Shown: one piece after another, positions 36,560 to 45,055 of the stretch
Numbering within the stretch: position 1 is the stretch's first letter
Layout of the letters: each line of letters begins with the position of its first letter
Source: Flagellimonas aquimarina
GTDB lineage: Bacteria > Bacteroidota > Bacteroidia > Flavobacteriales > Flavobacteriaceae
Assembly (NCBI RefSeq): GCF_003149745.1
Contig: NZ_QGEG01000001.1
Span: 1,054,001-1,118,000, forward strand
Reading direction: 5' to 3'
DNA: 64,000 bases
The notes under the pieces: model-generated
Told to the model about the DNA's origin: nothing
Databases searched by the model: none
The model's input: the letters and a program-made list of their open reading frames with translations, nothing else
Position numbers and translations under genes: made by a program

Positions 36560-37720
36560 TTAAACATTTGCTTTAAGGGAAATTTGCATGATTGTTCCTT
36601 CTTTACTTGACGAAAGTACTTTAATTTTTCCTTTATGGTACTCTTCCACAATTCTTTTTACCAATGAAAGCCCAAGCCCCCAACCTCTCTTTTTTGAGGT
36701 TACTCCTGGACTAAAAATAGTTTGAAAATCACTTTTTGGAATACCATGTCCCGTATCTGATACCAAAATATTGACAAATTGTCCTTTTTTCTCGATCTCT
36801 ATAGTAATGTTTCCCCTCCCTTTCATGGCATCAATTCCATTTTTCACAAGATTTTCAATACTCCAATTAAACAAAGGAGGGTTAAGAAGAACAGGTAATT
36901 CATCAATACTGGATGTAAAAGAAAAATGGATGAGTTTGGAACTTCTTCGTTTTAAATATTCATAGGCTTTTTCAGTTTCCGAAACGATATCGTGTACTTC
37001 CAGATCTGGAATAGACCCTATCTTGGAAAAACGGTCCGTAATGGTCTCTAACCGCTTAATGTCCTTTGCAATCTCTTTCGTTATGTCTGTGTTAATGTTT
37101 TCAGATTTCAATAGTTCGTTCCAACCCAATAGTGATGTTAAGGGAGTTCCTATTTGATGCGCTGTTTCTTTCGCCATTCCTGCCCAAAGCTTGTTTTGTT
37201 CTGATGCTTTGTTGGTTTTAAAGAAAAAGAAAATAACTGCTCCAAAAAGAAAGATGATCAAAAGCAAGGCCAAAGGGTAATACTTCAGTTTGTTCAGAAC
37301 TTCAGAATTTCCATAATAGAGTGTTTCCAAAAGTTCCCCTTCTTGAATAATGTGTATGGGTTCGTTCTCGCTTTCAAACTGTCTTATTTTTTTTTGAATG
37401 TAAACACTGTCGGTTGCTTTTTCCTCAGCAATGTTGTGTGTTTTTATGGAACCTTCCTCATTTACCAAAATCATGGGGGTAGAGGTATTGTTGCCCATAA
37501 CCTTTAAGGTCAAGTTCCCCAATTCTTGGTCTACGGAAGATTGAATAAGTTCTAACTGTGCCGTTGCCCAGATTTCCATTTTTAAACGCTCTTCTTCCTT
37601 AAAATTTTTAAAGAAACTATTGGTGTTCCAAAGAATAAGGCTCACAATAACGAATGCCGAGATCAATAGGATGATGTTGGAGGTCTTCTTTTTGGGGTTG
37701 AAGTTCATTTTTTGGTACAA
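36560..37720 (-). CDS. Sensor histidine kinase (two-helix, orphan)
   Basis: 386 residues. Membrane helices at about 16-31 and 149-167 flank a small periplasmic domain; the HisKA motif reads AKETAHQIGTPLTSLLGWNEL (His188), a variant of the usual HELRTPL, followed by HATPase with N-box IENLVKNGIDAM, SDTGHGIP and GWGLGLSLVKRI. No response regulator gene is adjacent. The start may be the second Met (MNFNPKKK) 12 nt later. The HQIGTPL form is typical of a Bacteroidota clade of kinases of unknown input. Confidence 0.92.
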   Translation of the reverse strand: MYQKMNFNPKKKTSNIILLISAFVIVSLILWNTNSFFKNFKEEERLKMEIWATAQLELIQSSVDQELGNLTLKVMGNNTSTPMILVNEEGSIKTHNIAEEKATDSVYIQKKIRQFESENEPIHIIQEGELLETLYYGNSEVLNKLKYYPLALLLIIFLFGAVIFFFFKTNKASEQNKLWAGMAKETAHQIGTPLTSLLGWNELLKSENINTDITKEIAKDIKRLETITDRFSKIGSIPDLEVHDIVSETEKAYEYLKRRSSKLIHFSFTSSIDELPVLLNPPLFNWSIENLVKNGIDAMKGRGNITIEIEKKGQFVNILVSDTGHGIPKSDFQTIFSPGVTSKKRGWGLGLSLVKRIVEEYHKGKIKVLSSSKEGTIMQISLKANV

Positions 37721-37833
37721 TTGTGATTAAAGATAGCGGAAAATGTAAAAATATGTTGATACTTCGTTGTTGTGGATGGTTTTTATTAGGGTTCATTTTA
37801 TGTATTTTTGATGCTTATTGAAAAGTAGCATAG

Positions 37834-38211
37834 ATGGAAGTCCAAGGAAAAATTAAAATGATTGATGAAACCAAAACCTACGGTAACAATGGTTTCAGAA
37901 AAAGAGAATTAGTGGTTACTACAGAGGAGCAATACCCTCAGCATATTTTAGTGGAATTTGTGCAAGATAAGTGCGATTTGCTCAACAATTACAGTGTTGG
38001 CCAAATGGTAAAAGTAAGCATAAACTTAAGGGGCAGAGAGTGGGTAAATCCGCAGGGAGAAACCAAATATTTTAACTCCATCCAAGGTTGGCGAATTGAA
38101 AACCTACAGGAAGAAACAAGCGGCGAAAATATGCCGCCGGTTCCACCAATGGAAGCTTTTGAACCTGCAGATAACCTTAAAGAGGAAGATCACGACGATT
38201 TGCCATTCTAG
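37834..38211 (+). CDS. DUF3127 protein with SSB-like C-terminal tail
   Basis: 125 residues. Residues 1-90 are a single OB-fold-like beta domain (MEVQGKIKMIDETKTYG, FRKRELVVTTEEQYPQHILV, GREWVNPQGETKYFNSIQGW), the DUF3127 family. The end is an acidic linker with the tip HDDLPF, nearly identical to the DDIPF tip by which SSB proteins recruit repair and replication enzymes. So a role as an SSB-like or SSB-partner single-strand binding protein is plausible. Followed 6 nt later by a fatty-acid transporter gene, which has no obvious link. Confidence 0.88.
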   Translation: MEVQGKIKMIDETKTYGNNGFRKRELVVTTEEQYPQHILVEFVQDKCDLLNNYSVGQMVKVSINLRGREWVNPQGETKYFNSIQGWRIENLQEETSGENMPPVPPMEAFEPADNLKEEDHDDLPF

Positions 38212-38217
38212 CGGGCT

Positions 38218-39594
38218 TTGGGGCTTACCAAGGCAATAGAACATGTATTTAGAAGGTATTTGCCTTCCCCATTTACAATTGCGGTACTTCTTACAATACT
38301 GACTATTGTACTGGCCTTTATTTTTACTGAAAACACTTCTGATAAAAATCATTTAGCAGTTATTCTTTCCCATTGGGAAAATGGAATATGGAACAATGGT
38401 CTTTTGGTCTTCGCCTACCAAATGATGCTCATTTTAGTTCTGGGCCATGTGTTGGTGTTGAGCAGACCCATGGAGCGATTGATTCTGGGCATTACCAAAT
38501 TTGTAAATAACACCTCCAATGCAGCTTTATTGGTGGCGTTGCCAACAATGTTGGTCTCCTTTTTTAATTGGGGACTAGGGCTCATTTTTGGTGCCATTTT
38601 GGCTAGAAAAGTTGGGGAATATGCCCAGGCCAACAATATACCCATCAATTACCCTTTAATTGGCGCATCTGGTTATGTGGGCTTAATGGTTTGGCATGGA
38701 GGAATAAGTGGATCGGCTCCAATAAAAGTTTCGGAAGCAGGACACTTAAAAAGCTTATTGGAGGGGATTTCCAATGTTGATCTCTTGGAGCAATTGCCCG
38801 AAACTATTTCTACCTCGCTTACGGTATTTAGTCATTGGAATCTTGTTCTATTTGTTGTTGTAGCTTTGTCCATTGCCATTACGGTGTATTATTTAGGGAA
38901 AAGAGTAAGCCCTGGTAATGTTGATTTAAAAGAGTACAAATTTAAATCTGTAGAGAAGGAAAATCTAGTAGGAGCGGAAAGATTGGATTACTCAAAAATA
39001 GCAGCTACATGCTTTGGAGCTTTAATTTTAGTTGCTTTTTTACTTCAATATTTACCGGCCCTCAAAGCCCTTAATATCACTCCAAATATGCTCAACTTCT
39101 TTATGTTGGGCCTGGCAATTATCCTCCACGGAAGTTTTAAGAGTTTTTTGGTGGCAGTGGAAGAGGCCATTGGTGACACTGCAGGAATTCTTATTCAATT
39201 TCCATTATATTTTGGAATTATGGGAATTATGGGTGGCAGCGGAATGATCAATGATATTTCAGATTTTTTTGTGTCAATAAGCACTACTACAACCTTACCC
39301 ATTTTCACTTTTTTAAGCGCAGGTCTTGTAAATATTTTTGTTCCAAGTGGTGGTGGTCAATGGGCCGTGCAAGGACCACTGGTATTGGAATCTGCTATGC
39401 AGTTGGGCGTTCCATTGCCAAAAGCGGTTATGGCCTTGGCCTACGGGGATCAGGTAACAAATATGTTGCAACCTTTTTGGGCTTTGCCACTCTTGGGAAT
39501 TACAAAATTAAAGGCCAAGGAGATTTTACCATACACCCTCATTTTTATGTTGATAGGAAGTCTTGTTTATATAAGTGGACTTCTTATTTTGTAA
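38218..39594 (+). CDS. Short-chain fatty acid transporter (AtoE/TIGR00366 type)
   Basis: 458 residues with about 12 membrane helices. Start TTG at 38218 (MGLTKAIEHVFRRYLPSPFT), which places the family's VFRRYLPSPFTIAVLL motif at the N-terminus. The pattern LIGASGYVGLMVWHGGISGSAPI and IFVPSGGGQWAVQGP near residue 370 belong to the SCFA/AtoE family, which imports acetate- to butyrate-size acids in the inner membrane. It follows DUF3127 by 6 nt. No beta-oxidation gene is near. Confidence 0.9.
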   Translation: MGLTKAIEHVFRRYLPSPFTIAVLLTILTIVLAFIFTENTSDKNHLAVILSHWENGIWNNGLLVFAYQMMLILVLGHVLVLSRPMERLILGITKFVNNTSNAALLVALPTMLVSFFNWGLGLIFGAILARKVGEYAQANNIPINYPLIGASGYVGLMVWHGGISGSAPIKVSEAGHLKSLLEGISNVDLLEQLPETISTSLTVFSHWNLVLFVVVALSIAITVYYLGKRVSPGNVDLKEYKFKSVEKENLVGAERLDYSKIAATCFGALILVAFLLQYLPALKALNITPNMLNFFMLGLAIILHGSFKSFLVAVEEAIGDTAGILIQFPLYFGIMGIMGGSGMINDISDFFVSISTTTTLPIFTFLSAGLVNIFVPSGGGQWAVQGPLVLESAMQLGVPLPKAVMALAYGDQVTNMLQPFWALPLLGITKLKAKEILPYTLIFMLIGSLVYISGLLIL

Positions 39595-39627
39595 GCGTTT
39601 TTCCGTAGTTTTATTAAAAATTGCATC

Positions 39628-40308
39628 TTGGAAAAAGACTCAAAAAACCTTCCTTTGTTTTTTTTAGGAGATAGGTTGGAATTTCCTCCTGTTGAGGCTG
39701 CCAATGAGGACGGTCTTCTGGCTGTGGGAGGGGATTTATCTCCTGAACGTCTGCTTTTGGCTTATAAAAGTGGGATTTTTCCATGGTTTAACGAAGATGC
39801 TTTGATTTTATGGTGGAGCCCTGATCCAAGAATGGTTCTTTTTCCAAACAAAATCAAAATCTCAAAAAGTATGAGAAAAGTACTGCGTAACGATCAATTT
39901 AGGTTAACGCAAAACACTTGTTTTGAGGAAGTATTGGATAATTGTGCAAAAGTCCAACGCAAGGGGCAAGAAGGAACATGGATTACTCCAAAAATGAAAT
40001 TGGCATACCTAGATCTTTTTGAGAAAGGCTTTGCCAAATCTTTTGAGGTATGGGAAGGTGATGTTTTAGTTGGAGGTCTTTATGGAGTGGATTTGGGACA
40101 TGTTTTCTGTGGAGAAAGTATGTTCAGTGCAAAACCAAATGCTTCTAAGTTTGCATTTATTAAAATGGTTCAGGAATGTGAGGAAAATGGCTATAAGCTA
40201 ATTGATTGCCAAGTGCATACAGAACATCTGGAGAGTTTAGGGGCAGAAGAGATTTCAAGGGACTTTTTCATGAAAATTTTACAGGATCAATTGTACACTG
40301 GTCAATAG
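39628..40308 (+). CDS. aat: Leucyl/phenylalanyl-tRNA-protein transferase
   Basis: 226 residues. FPPVEAANEDGLLAVGGDLS near residue 18, GIFPWF near 49, LWWSPDPRMVLFP near 62, and GLYGVDLGHVFCGESMFS near 150, the full set of Aat motifs. It transfers Leu, Phe or Met from aminoacyl-tRNA to proteins with N-terminal Arg or Lys, marking them for ClpAP/ClpS degradation (N-end rule). The start is TTG at 39628. Its end overlaps the DUF2490 gene on the other strand by 30 bp. Confidence 0.96.
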   Translation: MEKDSKNLPLFFLGDRLEFPPVEAANEDGLLAVGGDLSPERLLLAYKSGIFPWFNEDALILWWSPDPRMVLFPNKIKISKSMRKVLRNDQFRLTQNTCFEEVLDNCAKVQRKGQEGTWITPKMKLAYLDLFEKGFAKSFEVWEGDVLVGGLYGVDLGHVFCGESMFSAKPNASKFAFIKMVQECEENGYKLIDCQVHTEHLESLGAEEISRDFFMKILQDQLYTGQ

Positions 40309-40968
40309 GAAAAAAATATTTTGAGGAAAAGTTGAAGTGTAATCTTCCACGCGATATTCTATTCCAGCTTGAATTTTTAACCCATCTTGAACGCGCCACC
40401 CCAATTGACTACTGACCCTAGTGTCATATTGTGGCAAATTACCTTTTGCAACACTCAATAAGTTTTCAAATCCGCCAACAAAATAAGGTTCCCCAATGTT
40501 TAATTTTTCACCTTTAAGTGGAAAATCAACTGCAAAACGATATCGGAATCTGTGTATGGTCAAAGCTTTTGTAATACGCTGCTCTGTTCGGAATCTATGT
40601 CCAAACCTTACCACAAGAGGTCTTTTTGTAAAGTTGAACTGCTGGGTTAACCTAACTTCATCACCCTTATCTTCAAAAATATTTCGAAACCGATATTGCA
40701 CACCAAAGGCCAAACTTTGGTTATCAGTAAGGTTGAATTTGGAAAAATGTACGATATCAATTTGCCTGGCATCATATCCAAAACCTCCATTTTTAATAAG
40801 ATAGGCCCTATGTGCCAATGAAAAATTATGGGAATAGGTATTGGATACTTTATAATTGACTGCAGCCTGTGGTTGCCAAAATGCAGTAAGGTTATCTTGC
40901 GCTTTTAGAGATGATATCCACACAAAACAAATGAGGAATAAAAACCATTTAGTACAGGACATGATCAT
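40279..40968 (-). CDS. DUF2490 outer-membrane beta-barrel protein
   Basis: 229 residues with a signal peptide (ending LKAQ) and a beta-strand pattern ending FFLLTSVQLIL. AFWQPQAAVNYKVSNTYSHN and RPLVVRFGHRFRTEQRI are typical DUF2490 stretches. This family is thought to form small outer-membrane barrels of unknown cargo. It overlaps the upstream PepSY-like gene by 20 bp and the convergent aat gene by 30 bp. Last gene of the tag / PepSY-like / DUF2490 set. Confidence 0.85.
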   Translation of the reverse strand: MIMSCTKWFLFLICFVWISSLKAQDNLTAFWQPQAAVNYKVSNTYSHNFSLAHRAYLIKNGGFGYDARQIDIVHFSKFNLTDNQSLAFGVQYRFRNIFEDKGDEVRLTQQFNFTKRPLVVRFGHRFRTEQRITKALTIHRFRYRFAVDFPLKGEKLNIGEPYFVGGFENLLSVAKGNLPQYDTRVSSQLGWRVQDGLKIQAGIEYRVEDYTSTFPQNIFFLLTSVQLIL

Positions 40969-41536
40969 AAGTTGACGATAGTGATTTACGTAGATTTAGA
41001 AATTCACCATCTGCATTAAAAAGAGCCTCATAGGTTTGATAGCCTTCACTATCCTTAGAAGTAAAAACAATTTCATAATTAATATAGGGTAATATGAGGT
41101 TTTGAAAAGCCTGCTTTATAACTTTCTCCGGATGTATGTTACCTACGGGGTATTGTTGTTGAATTTTTACAACACGTACTTTTTGAAAATTCTTTTTAAA
41201 ATAATTATTGATGATGTCCCAACTATCATCTGGAATATCATTTTCCTTGATTTTAAATTCCACATCTTCGAGTTCCCCCTGTTCATCAAATTCAATGCTA
41301 TAATGCAACCGGGCTTTTTTAAACTTTACTTCAAAGCTCTTTTTAATGCTATCAATTTCTTTGTAAAAGCGAATCCTTTTTGATGATACAAGTTGCTCAG
41401 AAACAAGTTCATAGGCATTGGAAGGAAAATCTGTTTTAGATATTCTGAACTCTTGCTCAAATTTATTCTGAGACCAAAGAGAGAAGAACGGAAGTAAAAA
41501 AAATAGAGTTTTCAATATGTACTTAAACTTCGTCAT
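40949..41536 (-). CDS. Secreted PepSY-like two-repeat protein
   Basis: 195 residues, signal peptide (ending SLWSQ). Two lobes each with the PepSY-like helix-then-hairpin: ARLHYSIEFDEQGELEDVEF (with the following helix NYFKKNFQKVRV), and YINYEIVFTSKDSEGYQTY then FNADGEFLNL. The family is periplasmic, of unknown role. It overlaps tag by 14 bp and DUF2490 by 20 bp, so the three are cotranscribed; the second lobe and DUF2490 could form an envelope pair. Confidence 0.72.
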   Translation of the reverse strand: MTKFKYILKTLFFLLPFFSLWSQNKFEQEFRISKTDFPSNAYELVSEQLVSSKRIRFYKEIDSIKKSFEVKFKKARLHYSIEFDEQGELEDVEFKIKENDIPDDSWDIINNYFKKNFQKVRVVKIQQQYPVGNIHPEKVIKQAFQNLILPYINYEIVFTSKDSEGYQTYEALFNADGEFLNLRKSLSSTYDHVLY

Positions 41537-42089
41537 ACCTAAAACAACTTACCTCGTGATCATTCACCATTCCCGTAGCCTGCATTTGGGCATAGATTAC
41601 CGTACTTCCAACAAATTTAAATCCACGCTTTTTTAAATCCTTGCTAATGGCGTCAGAAAGTGGTGTGGTCGCGGGCCCTTCTTTGTAGTTCTGAAGCTTG
41701 TTTTTAATGGGTTTTCCATCAACAAAACCCCAAATATATGAGCTAAAACTGCCAAATTCTTTTTGGATTTCCATAAAAGCGCGGGCATTGGAAATTGTGG
41801 CATTCACTTTTAATTTATTTCTGATGATCCCTGGATTATCCAGAAGTTCATCAACCTTATCTTGGTCATACTTGGCAATTTTCCGATAGTCAAAATTATC
41901 AAAAGCCTTTCTAAAATTCTCTCTTTTTTTCAGTACCGTAATCCAGCTCAAACCTGCTTGGAATGTTTCTAAAATCAAAAACTCAAAAAGCGTTGCATCA
42001 TCTTTAACGGGAACCCCCCATTCCTTGTCATGGTACTCTTCGTAGAGTGAATCACCTTCGCACCAACCACAGCGTTGTTTATTCATCAA
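41523..42089 (-). CDS. tag: DNA-3-methyladenine glycosylase I
   Basis: 188 residues. CGWCEGDSLYEEYHDKEWG near residue 7 and ATGMVNDHEVSCFRYD near the end give the Cys, His, His and Cys zinc-snap ligands of Tag; FQAGLSWITVLKKRENF is the signature of the helix-hairpin-helix family. It removes 3-methyladenine from alkylated DNA in the cytoplasm. It starts the small operon with the PepSY-like and DUF2490 genes, a link with no known functional reason. Confidence 0.96.
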   Translation of the reverse strand: MMNKQRCGWCEGDSLYEEYHDKEWGVPVKDDATLFEFLILETFQAGLSWITVLKKRENFRKAFDNFDYRKIAKYDQDKVDELLDNPGIIRNKLKVNATISNARAFMEIQKEFGSFSSYIWGFVDGKPIKNKLQNYKEGPATTPLSDAISKDLKKRGFKFVGSTVIYAQMQATGMVNDHEVSCFRYDEV

Positions 42090-42140
42090 TAAGATTTTAT
42101 CTAAAGATAAAGGAAATTGTGTTTTCCGTTCAGTCCTAAT

Positions 42141-42533
42141 TTAAACTGGAATGAGCTCTTTGGCAACAATGGCTTGGTCAAGATTTACAAACAGCCTGCT
42201 TTGTCCTCTGTAAAAATCATTTTTGTCCTTTCTTTCCAAAATCACTTTTTGAACTGCATTGGACAATTCCAATATTCCAATGATTACAACTGTTTGGTTG
42301 ATTATTTTATGAGCGGGAATAATTAGTTCTGAGTCCTGGGCACCGTCATTCAGAGAATCGTTAAGATAGAGATAAGACCTATTTGCCGGCTCTCCAATTT
42401 TGAATATGGCGCCTAGCTTTACTTCATAGTTTTTATGGTAGGGTTTGATGGAGGTTTCATCAGCTTTGTGGTTTGGAAAAATAACAGGGCGTTCTTTCTT
42501 TTTCATTTGCCATGACTTTATGGTTGAAAACAT
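42141..42533 (-). CDS. Unknown small protein at the sbtA locus
   Basis: 130 residues. No signal. The region KLGAIFKIGEPANRSYLYLN and VILERKDKNDFYRGQSRLFV looks like the beta-strand pattern of the secreted proteins at 45797 and 46159 (VGDQLMIVKPASLSYQ; TFKRSNGKKFFKAYRTL), so it may be a distant relative. It follows the SbtA gene with a 16-bp overlap on the same strand. A start 27 nt further in (MKKKERP) would also fit. Function unknown; the position implies a role with the transporter. Confidence 0.65.
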   Translation of the reverse strand: MFSTIKSWQMKKKERPVIFPNHKADETSIKPYHKNYEVKLGAIFKIGEPANRSYLYLNDSLNDGAQDSELIIPAHKIINQTVVIIGILELSNAVQKVILERKDKNDFYRGQSRLFVNLDQAIVAKELIPV

Positions 42534-43486
42534 TGTATGATAAAAAGGTAAAGTGGCATCCCGAGTGTAATATTAAAGGGAAAGGTGAATGCCAATGCCA
42601 TTGGCACATATAGGCTTGGATTAGCCTTTGGGGCGGCTATACGCATTGCGGCAGGTACGGCAATGTAGGATGCACTAGCTGCCAAAATGGAGAACAAAAA
42701 TCGGTTTCCTACGCTTTCCGTTATAAATTGGCTGAACCATGCCACAAAGCAGCCATTGATTACCGGTAGACCAATTGAAAAGATAAGGGCAAACCAGCCC
42801 TTTTTAATAAAATCATTAAGCTTTTTTCCGCTCGTAATACCCATATCTAAAAGAAATACTGCTAGAAAGCCTTTAAAAATATCTGTAGTAAATGGTTTAA
42901 TACCCTCAGCTTGGTGCTCATTGGCCAAAAAACCAATGGCCAAACTACCCAAAATCAATAGTACACTACCATTTGTTACGGAGTGATGCAGGACTTTTTT
43001 AAAGTTGCTTTTCTTTTCCTTGTCTCTTTTAAAGAAGGCCATCAACAGTACTCCAATTATAATAGAAGGTGCTTCCATCAATGCCATGACCGCAACCATA
43101 TGCCCGCCAAAGTCTATGTTTTCAATCTCTAGAAAAGAAATTGCGGTCACAAATGTGACCGCACTTACTGAGCCATAAGCTGCCGCTATTGCGCCAGAGT
43201 TTTCAACGCTAAATTTTCTTCTAAGAATGAAATAGGCAAAAACCGGCACCGAAATAGCCAAGAAAATGCCAAATAACAGGGACCATATTATCTCCATGTT
43301 AAATTCACTGTGGGAGAGTTCCAGCCCTCCCTTAAACCCTATTGCAAAAAGCAGGTACAATGAAATAAACTTTGAAGAATTCTGCGGGATTTCAAGATCG
43401 CTCTTTAATTGAACGGCGATGATGCCGAGAAAGAAAAATAATAAAGCGGGGTTGGTTAAGTTGTCAATAAGAAGGTGTAAGTCCAT
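42518..43486 (-). CDS. sbtA: SbtA-type sodium-dependent bicarbonate transporter
   Basis: 322 residues with about ten membrane helices. The pattern LTNPALLFFFLGIIAVQLKSD at the start and SGAIAAAYGSVSAVTFVTA near residue 95, plus LLDMGITSGKKL near 215 and YIAVPAAMRIAAPKANP near 275, matches the SbtA family, which imports bicarbonate with sodium across the inner membrane. Cyanobacterial SbtA is about 370 residues, so this is slightly shorter. It sits divergent from a LysR regulator (CbbR/CmpR-like context) and among small proteins. A role in supplying bicarbonate for anaplerosis or pH/rhodopsin-linked carbon fixation is possible. Confidence 0.9.
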   Translation of the reverse strand: MDLHLLIDNLTNPALLFFFLGIIAVQLKSDLEIPQNSSKFISLYLLFAIGFKGGLELSHSEFNMEIIWSLLFGIFLAISVPVFAYFILRRKFSVENSGAIAAAYGSVSAVTFVTAISFLEIENIDFGGHMVAVMALMEAPSIIIGVLLMAFFKRDKEKKSNFKKVLHHSVTNGSVLLILGSLAIGFLANEHQAEGIKPFTTDIFKGFLAVFLLDMGITSGKKLNDFIKKGWFALIFSIGLPVINGCFVAWFSQFITESVGNRFLFSILAASASYIAVPAAMRIAAPKANPSLYVPMALAFTFPFNITLGMPLYLFIIQCFQP

Positions 43487-43492
43487 TTAGTT

Positions 43493-43786
43493 TTACTCTT
43501 CCAAAGAGATTTTAAGAATACCATCTATACGAAGTCTTTTCCCTTCGCTTCTTAAGCTATTGATGAATTCATTTGCAATAACTTTTTCTCTTTCCAGTTC
43601 AGCTATTCTTTCATCTGGATATTTGGTGTTGGCATCTCTGTCCCCCTCGCACCATGACAGACGCTGAAGCTTATGAAAGTTAATTTTCTGATTTAATAAG
43701 GATGTAATGACATCGCATGCTTCAGATGGGGTAAAGCTGCCATCAACCAATTGTATTTTTTGTTTTGTCTCGATTAAAGTTTCCAT
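43493..43786 (-). CDS. Small protein, paralogue A beside sbtA
   Basis: 97 residues, soluble, mostly helical. VDGSFTPSEACDVITSLLNQ then KINFHKLQRLSWCEGD, ending LRIDGILKISLEE. It lies 6 nt upstream of sbtA on the same strand, so they are surely cotranscribed. It clearly resembles the 114-residue protein at 45056 (shared pattern D/E-G-x-F-x-P, A..V, SLLN.KI.FH..Q.L). The family is familiar from Bacteroidota without a known function. A regulator or partner of the transporter is the obvious idea from context; no direct evidence. Confidence 0.82.
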   Translation of the reverse strand: METLIETKQKIQLVDGSFTPSEACDVITSLLNQKINFHKLQRLSWCEGDRDANTKYPDERIAELEREKVIANEFINSLRSEGKRLRIDGILKISLEE

Positions 43787-43797
43787 TTTTCTTGTTT

Positions 43798-44043
43798 TTA
43801 AATTGTTTTGGATTTTTTTGTTTGTCTCTTTCCAATGATATTAATGGACAGTAGACCGAATACGATTGACATTGAGATGCTCAGCCACCCAAAGAATAGA
43901 AAATCATTTAGGGCAGAAAGTATTAGAATGCTACCGAACATAAACCCCATTAAGGCGTAGTATATCGGATAGAATTTTTCTGCATCTTTTGTCTTGGCCT
44001 TTTTGGCCAAAAATTTTTGTGAATGTGAAAGTTTGTACAGCAT
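43798..44043 (-). CDS. Small two-helix membrane protein beside sbtA
   Basis: About 81 residues from the ATG at 44043 (MLYKLSHSQK); a longer start at 44082 adds a poor, unlikely N-terminus. Two hydrophobic helices: FYPIYYALMGFMFGSILILS and FFGWLSISMSIVFGLLSINI, with a basic end (GKRQTKKSKTI). First gene of the minus-strand sbtA operon, 11 nt before paralogue A. Function unknown; could be a small subunit of the transporter. Confidence 0.75.
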   Translation of the reverse strand: MLYKLSHSQKFLAKKAKTKDAEKFYPIYYALMGFMFGSILILSALNDFLFFGWLSISMSIVFGLLSINIIGKRQTKKSKTI

Positions 44044-44111
44044 GGTTTTTATTTTGATGCAAAGTTGAAATATTATAATCATATATTTTTATTTATATTT
44101 ATTATGAAACG

Positions 44112-44128
44112 CATAAATATTATTTATG
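44112..44128. promoter_or_regulatory. LysR-type operator overlapping the lysR start codon
   Basis: CATAAATATTATTTATG is a perfect 17-nt palindrome that contains a T-N11-A core (T44114-A44126), the hallmark of LysR-family boxes. It covers the start codon of the regulator gene and lies 68 nt from the first start of the divergent sbtA operon. Probably the autoregulatory site. Confidence 0.6.
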
Positions 44129-45049
44129 AACTATACATTGCATCAGCTTCAGATTTTTTTAAAAATTGCTGAAAAACAGAGTATTACAAAGGCTTCCGAA
44201 GAGCTTTATTTAACCCAGCCTGCGGTATCTATTCAATTAAAAAATTTTCAATCCCAGTTTCCAATTCCGCTCACAGAAATAGTTGGGAGGAAATTGTTTG
44301 TCACCGATTTTGGAAGAGAAATTGCTCATTCAGCAGAAAGAATTTTGAATGAGGTAGAGGGCATAAATTATAAAATGCAATCTTTTAGAGGAAAATTGGC
44401 CGGACGACTAAAGATATCTGTGGTCTCCACCGGAAAATATGTAATGCCATACTTTTTATCCGGTTTTATGAAATCCAATACAGGAGTGGATTTAATAATG
44501 GACGTTACCAATAAGGCTAGAGTTGTTGAAGGTCTTGAAAACAATGAGGTTGATTTTGCTCTTGTATCCGTATTGCCAGATCATTTGAAGCTTAATAAGA
44601 TAGATTTAATGAAGAACGTCCTGTATTTGGTTGGCAATCCCAATTATTTTGAGAAGATTTTGCTCTCTAAAAGTATGTTTGTAAAAGATACTCCGCTAAT
44701 ATTTAGAGAGCAGGGCTCTGCCACCAGATTGGCTATGGAAAGCTATTTAAAAGGGAGACAGATCCAAGTTGGAAAACGTATTGAGCTTACCTCCAATGAA
44801 GCTGTAAAACAAGCGGTAATGGCTGGGTTAGGATGTTCTGTTATGCCTTTAATTGGAATAAAAAATGAGCTGGGCAATGGAGATTTGAACATATATCCTA
44901 AAAAGGGATTACCAATTCAAACTACATGGAACTTGGTTTGGCTAAAGTCTAAAAAACTGTCTCCGGTGGCTTCATCTTTTTTAGATTACCTGGGAAAAGA
45001 GAAAGAAAGAATTATTCATGAAGATTTTAGCTGGTACGAAAAATACTAA
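44126..45049 (+). CDS. LysR-family transcriptional regulator
   Basis: 307 residues. N-terminal winged HTH: YTLHQLQIFLKIAEKQSITK, EELYLTQPAVSIQLKNFQ; C-terminal periplasmic-binding-like co-inducer domain from about residue 95 (GRLKISVVSTGKYVMPYFLSGF). It diverges from the sbtA operon with a 17-nt palindrome at its own start. The N-terminus looks like the CbbR/CysB group (AxxxSITKAS...). In context it should control bicarbonate uptake, with a C-metabolite or bicarbonate signal as co-inducer. Confidence 0.93.
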   Translation: MNYTLHQLQIFLKIAEKQSITKASEELYLTQPAVSIQLKNFQSQFPIPLTEIVGRKLFVTDFGREIAHSAERILNEVEGINYKMQSFRGKLAGRLKISVVSTGKYVMPYFLSGFMKSNTGVDLIMDVTNKARVVEGLENNEVDFALVSVLPDHLKLNKIDLMKNVLYLVGNPNYFEKILLSKSMFVKDTPLIFREQGSATRLAMESYLKGRQIQVGKRIELTSNEAVKQAVMAGLGCSVMPLIGIKNELGNGDLNIYPKKGLPIQTTWNLVWLKSKKLSPVASSFLDYLGKEKERIIHEDFSWYEKY

Positions 45050-45055
45050 GACAAA

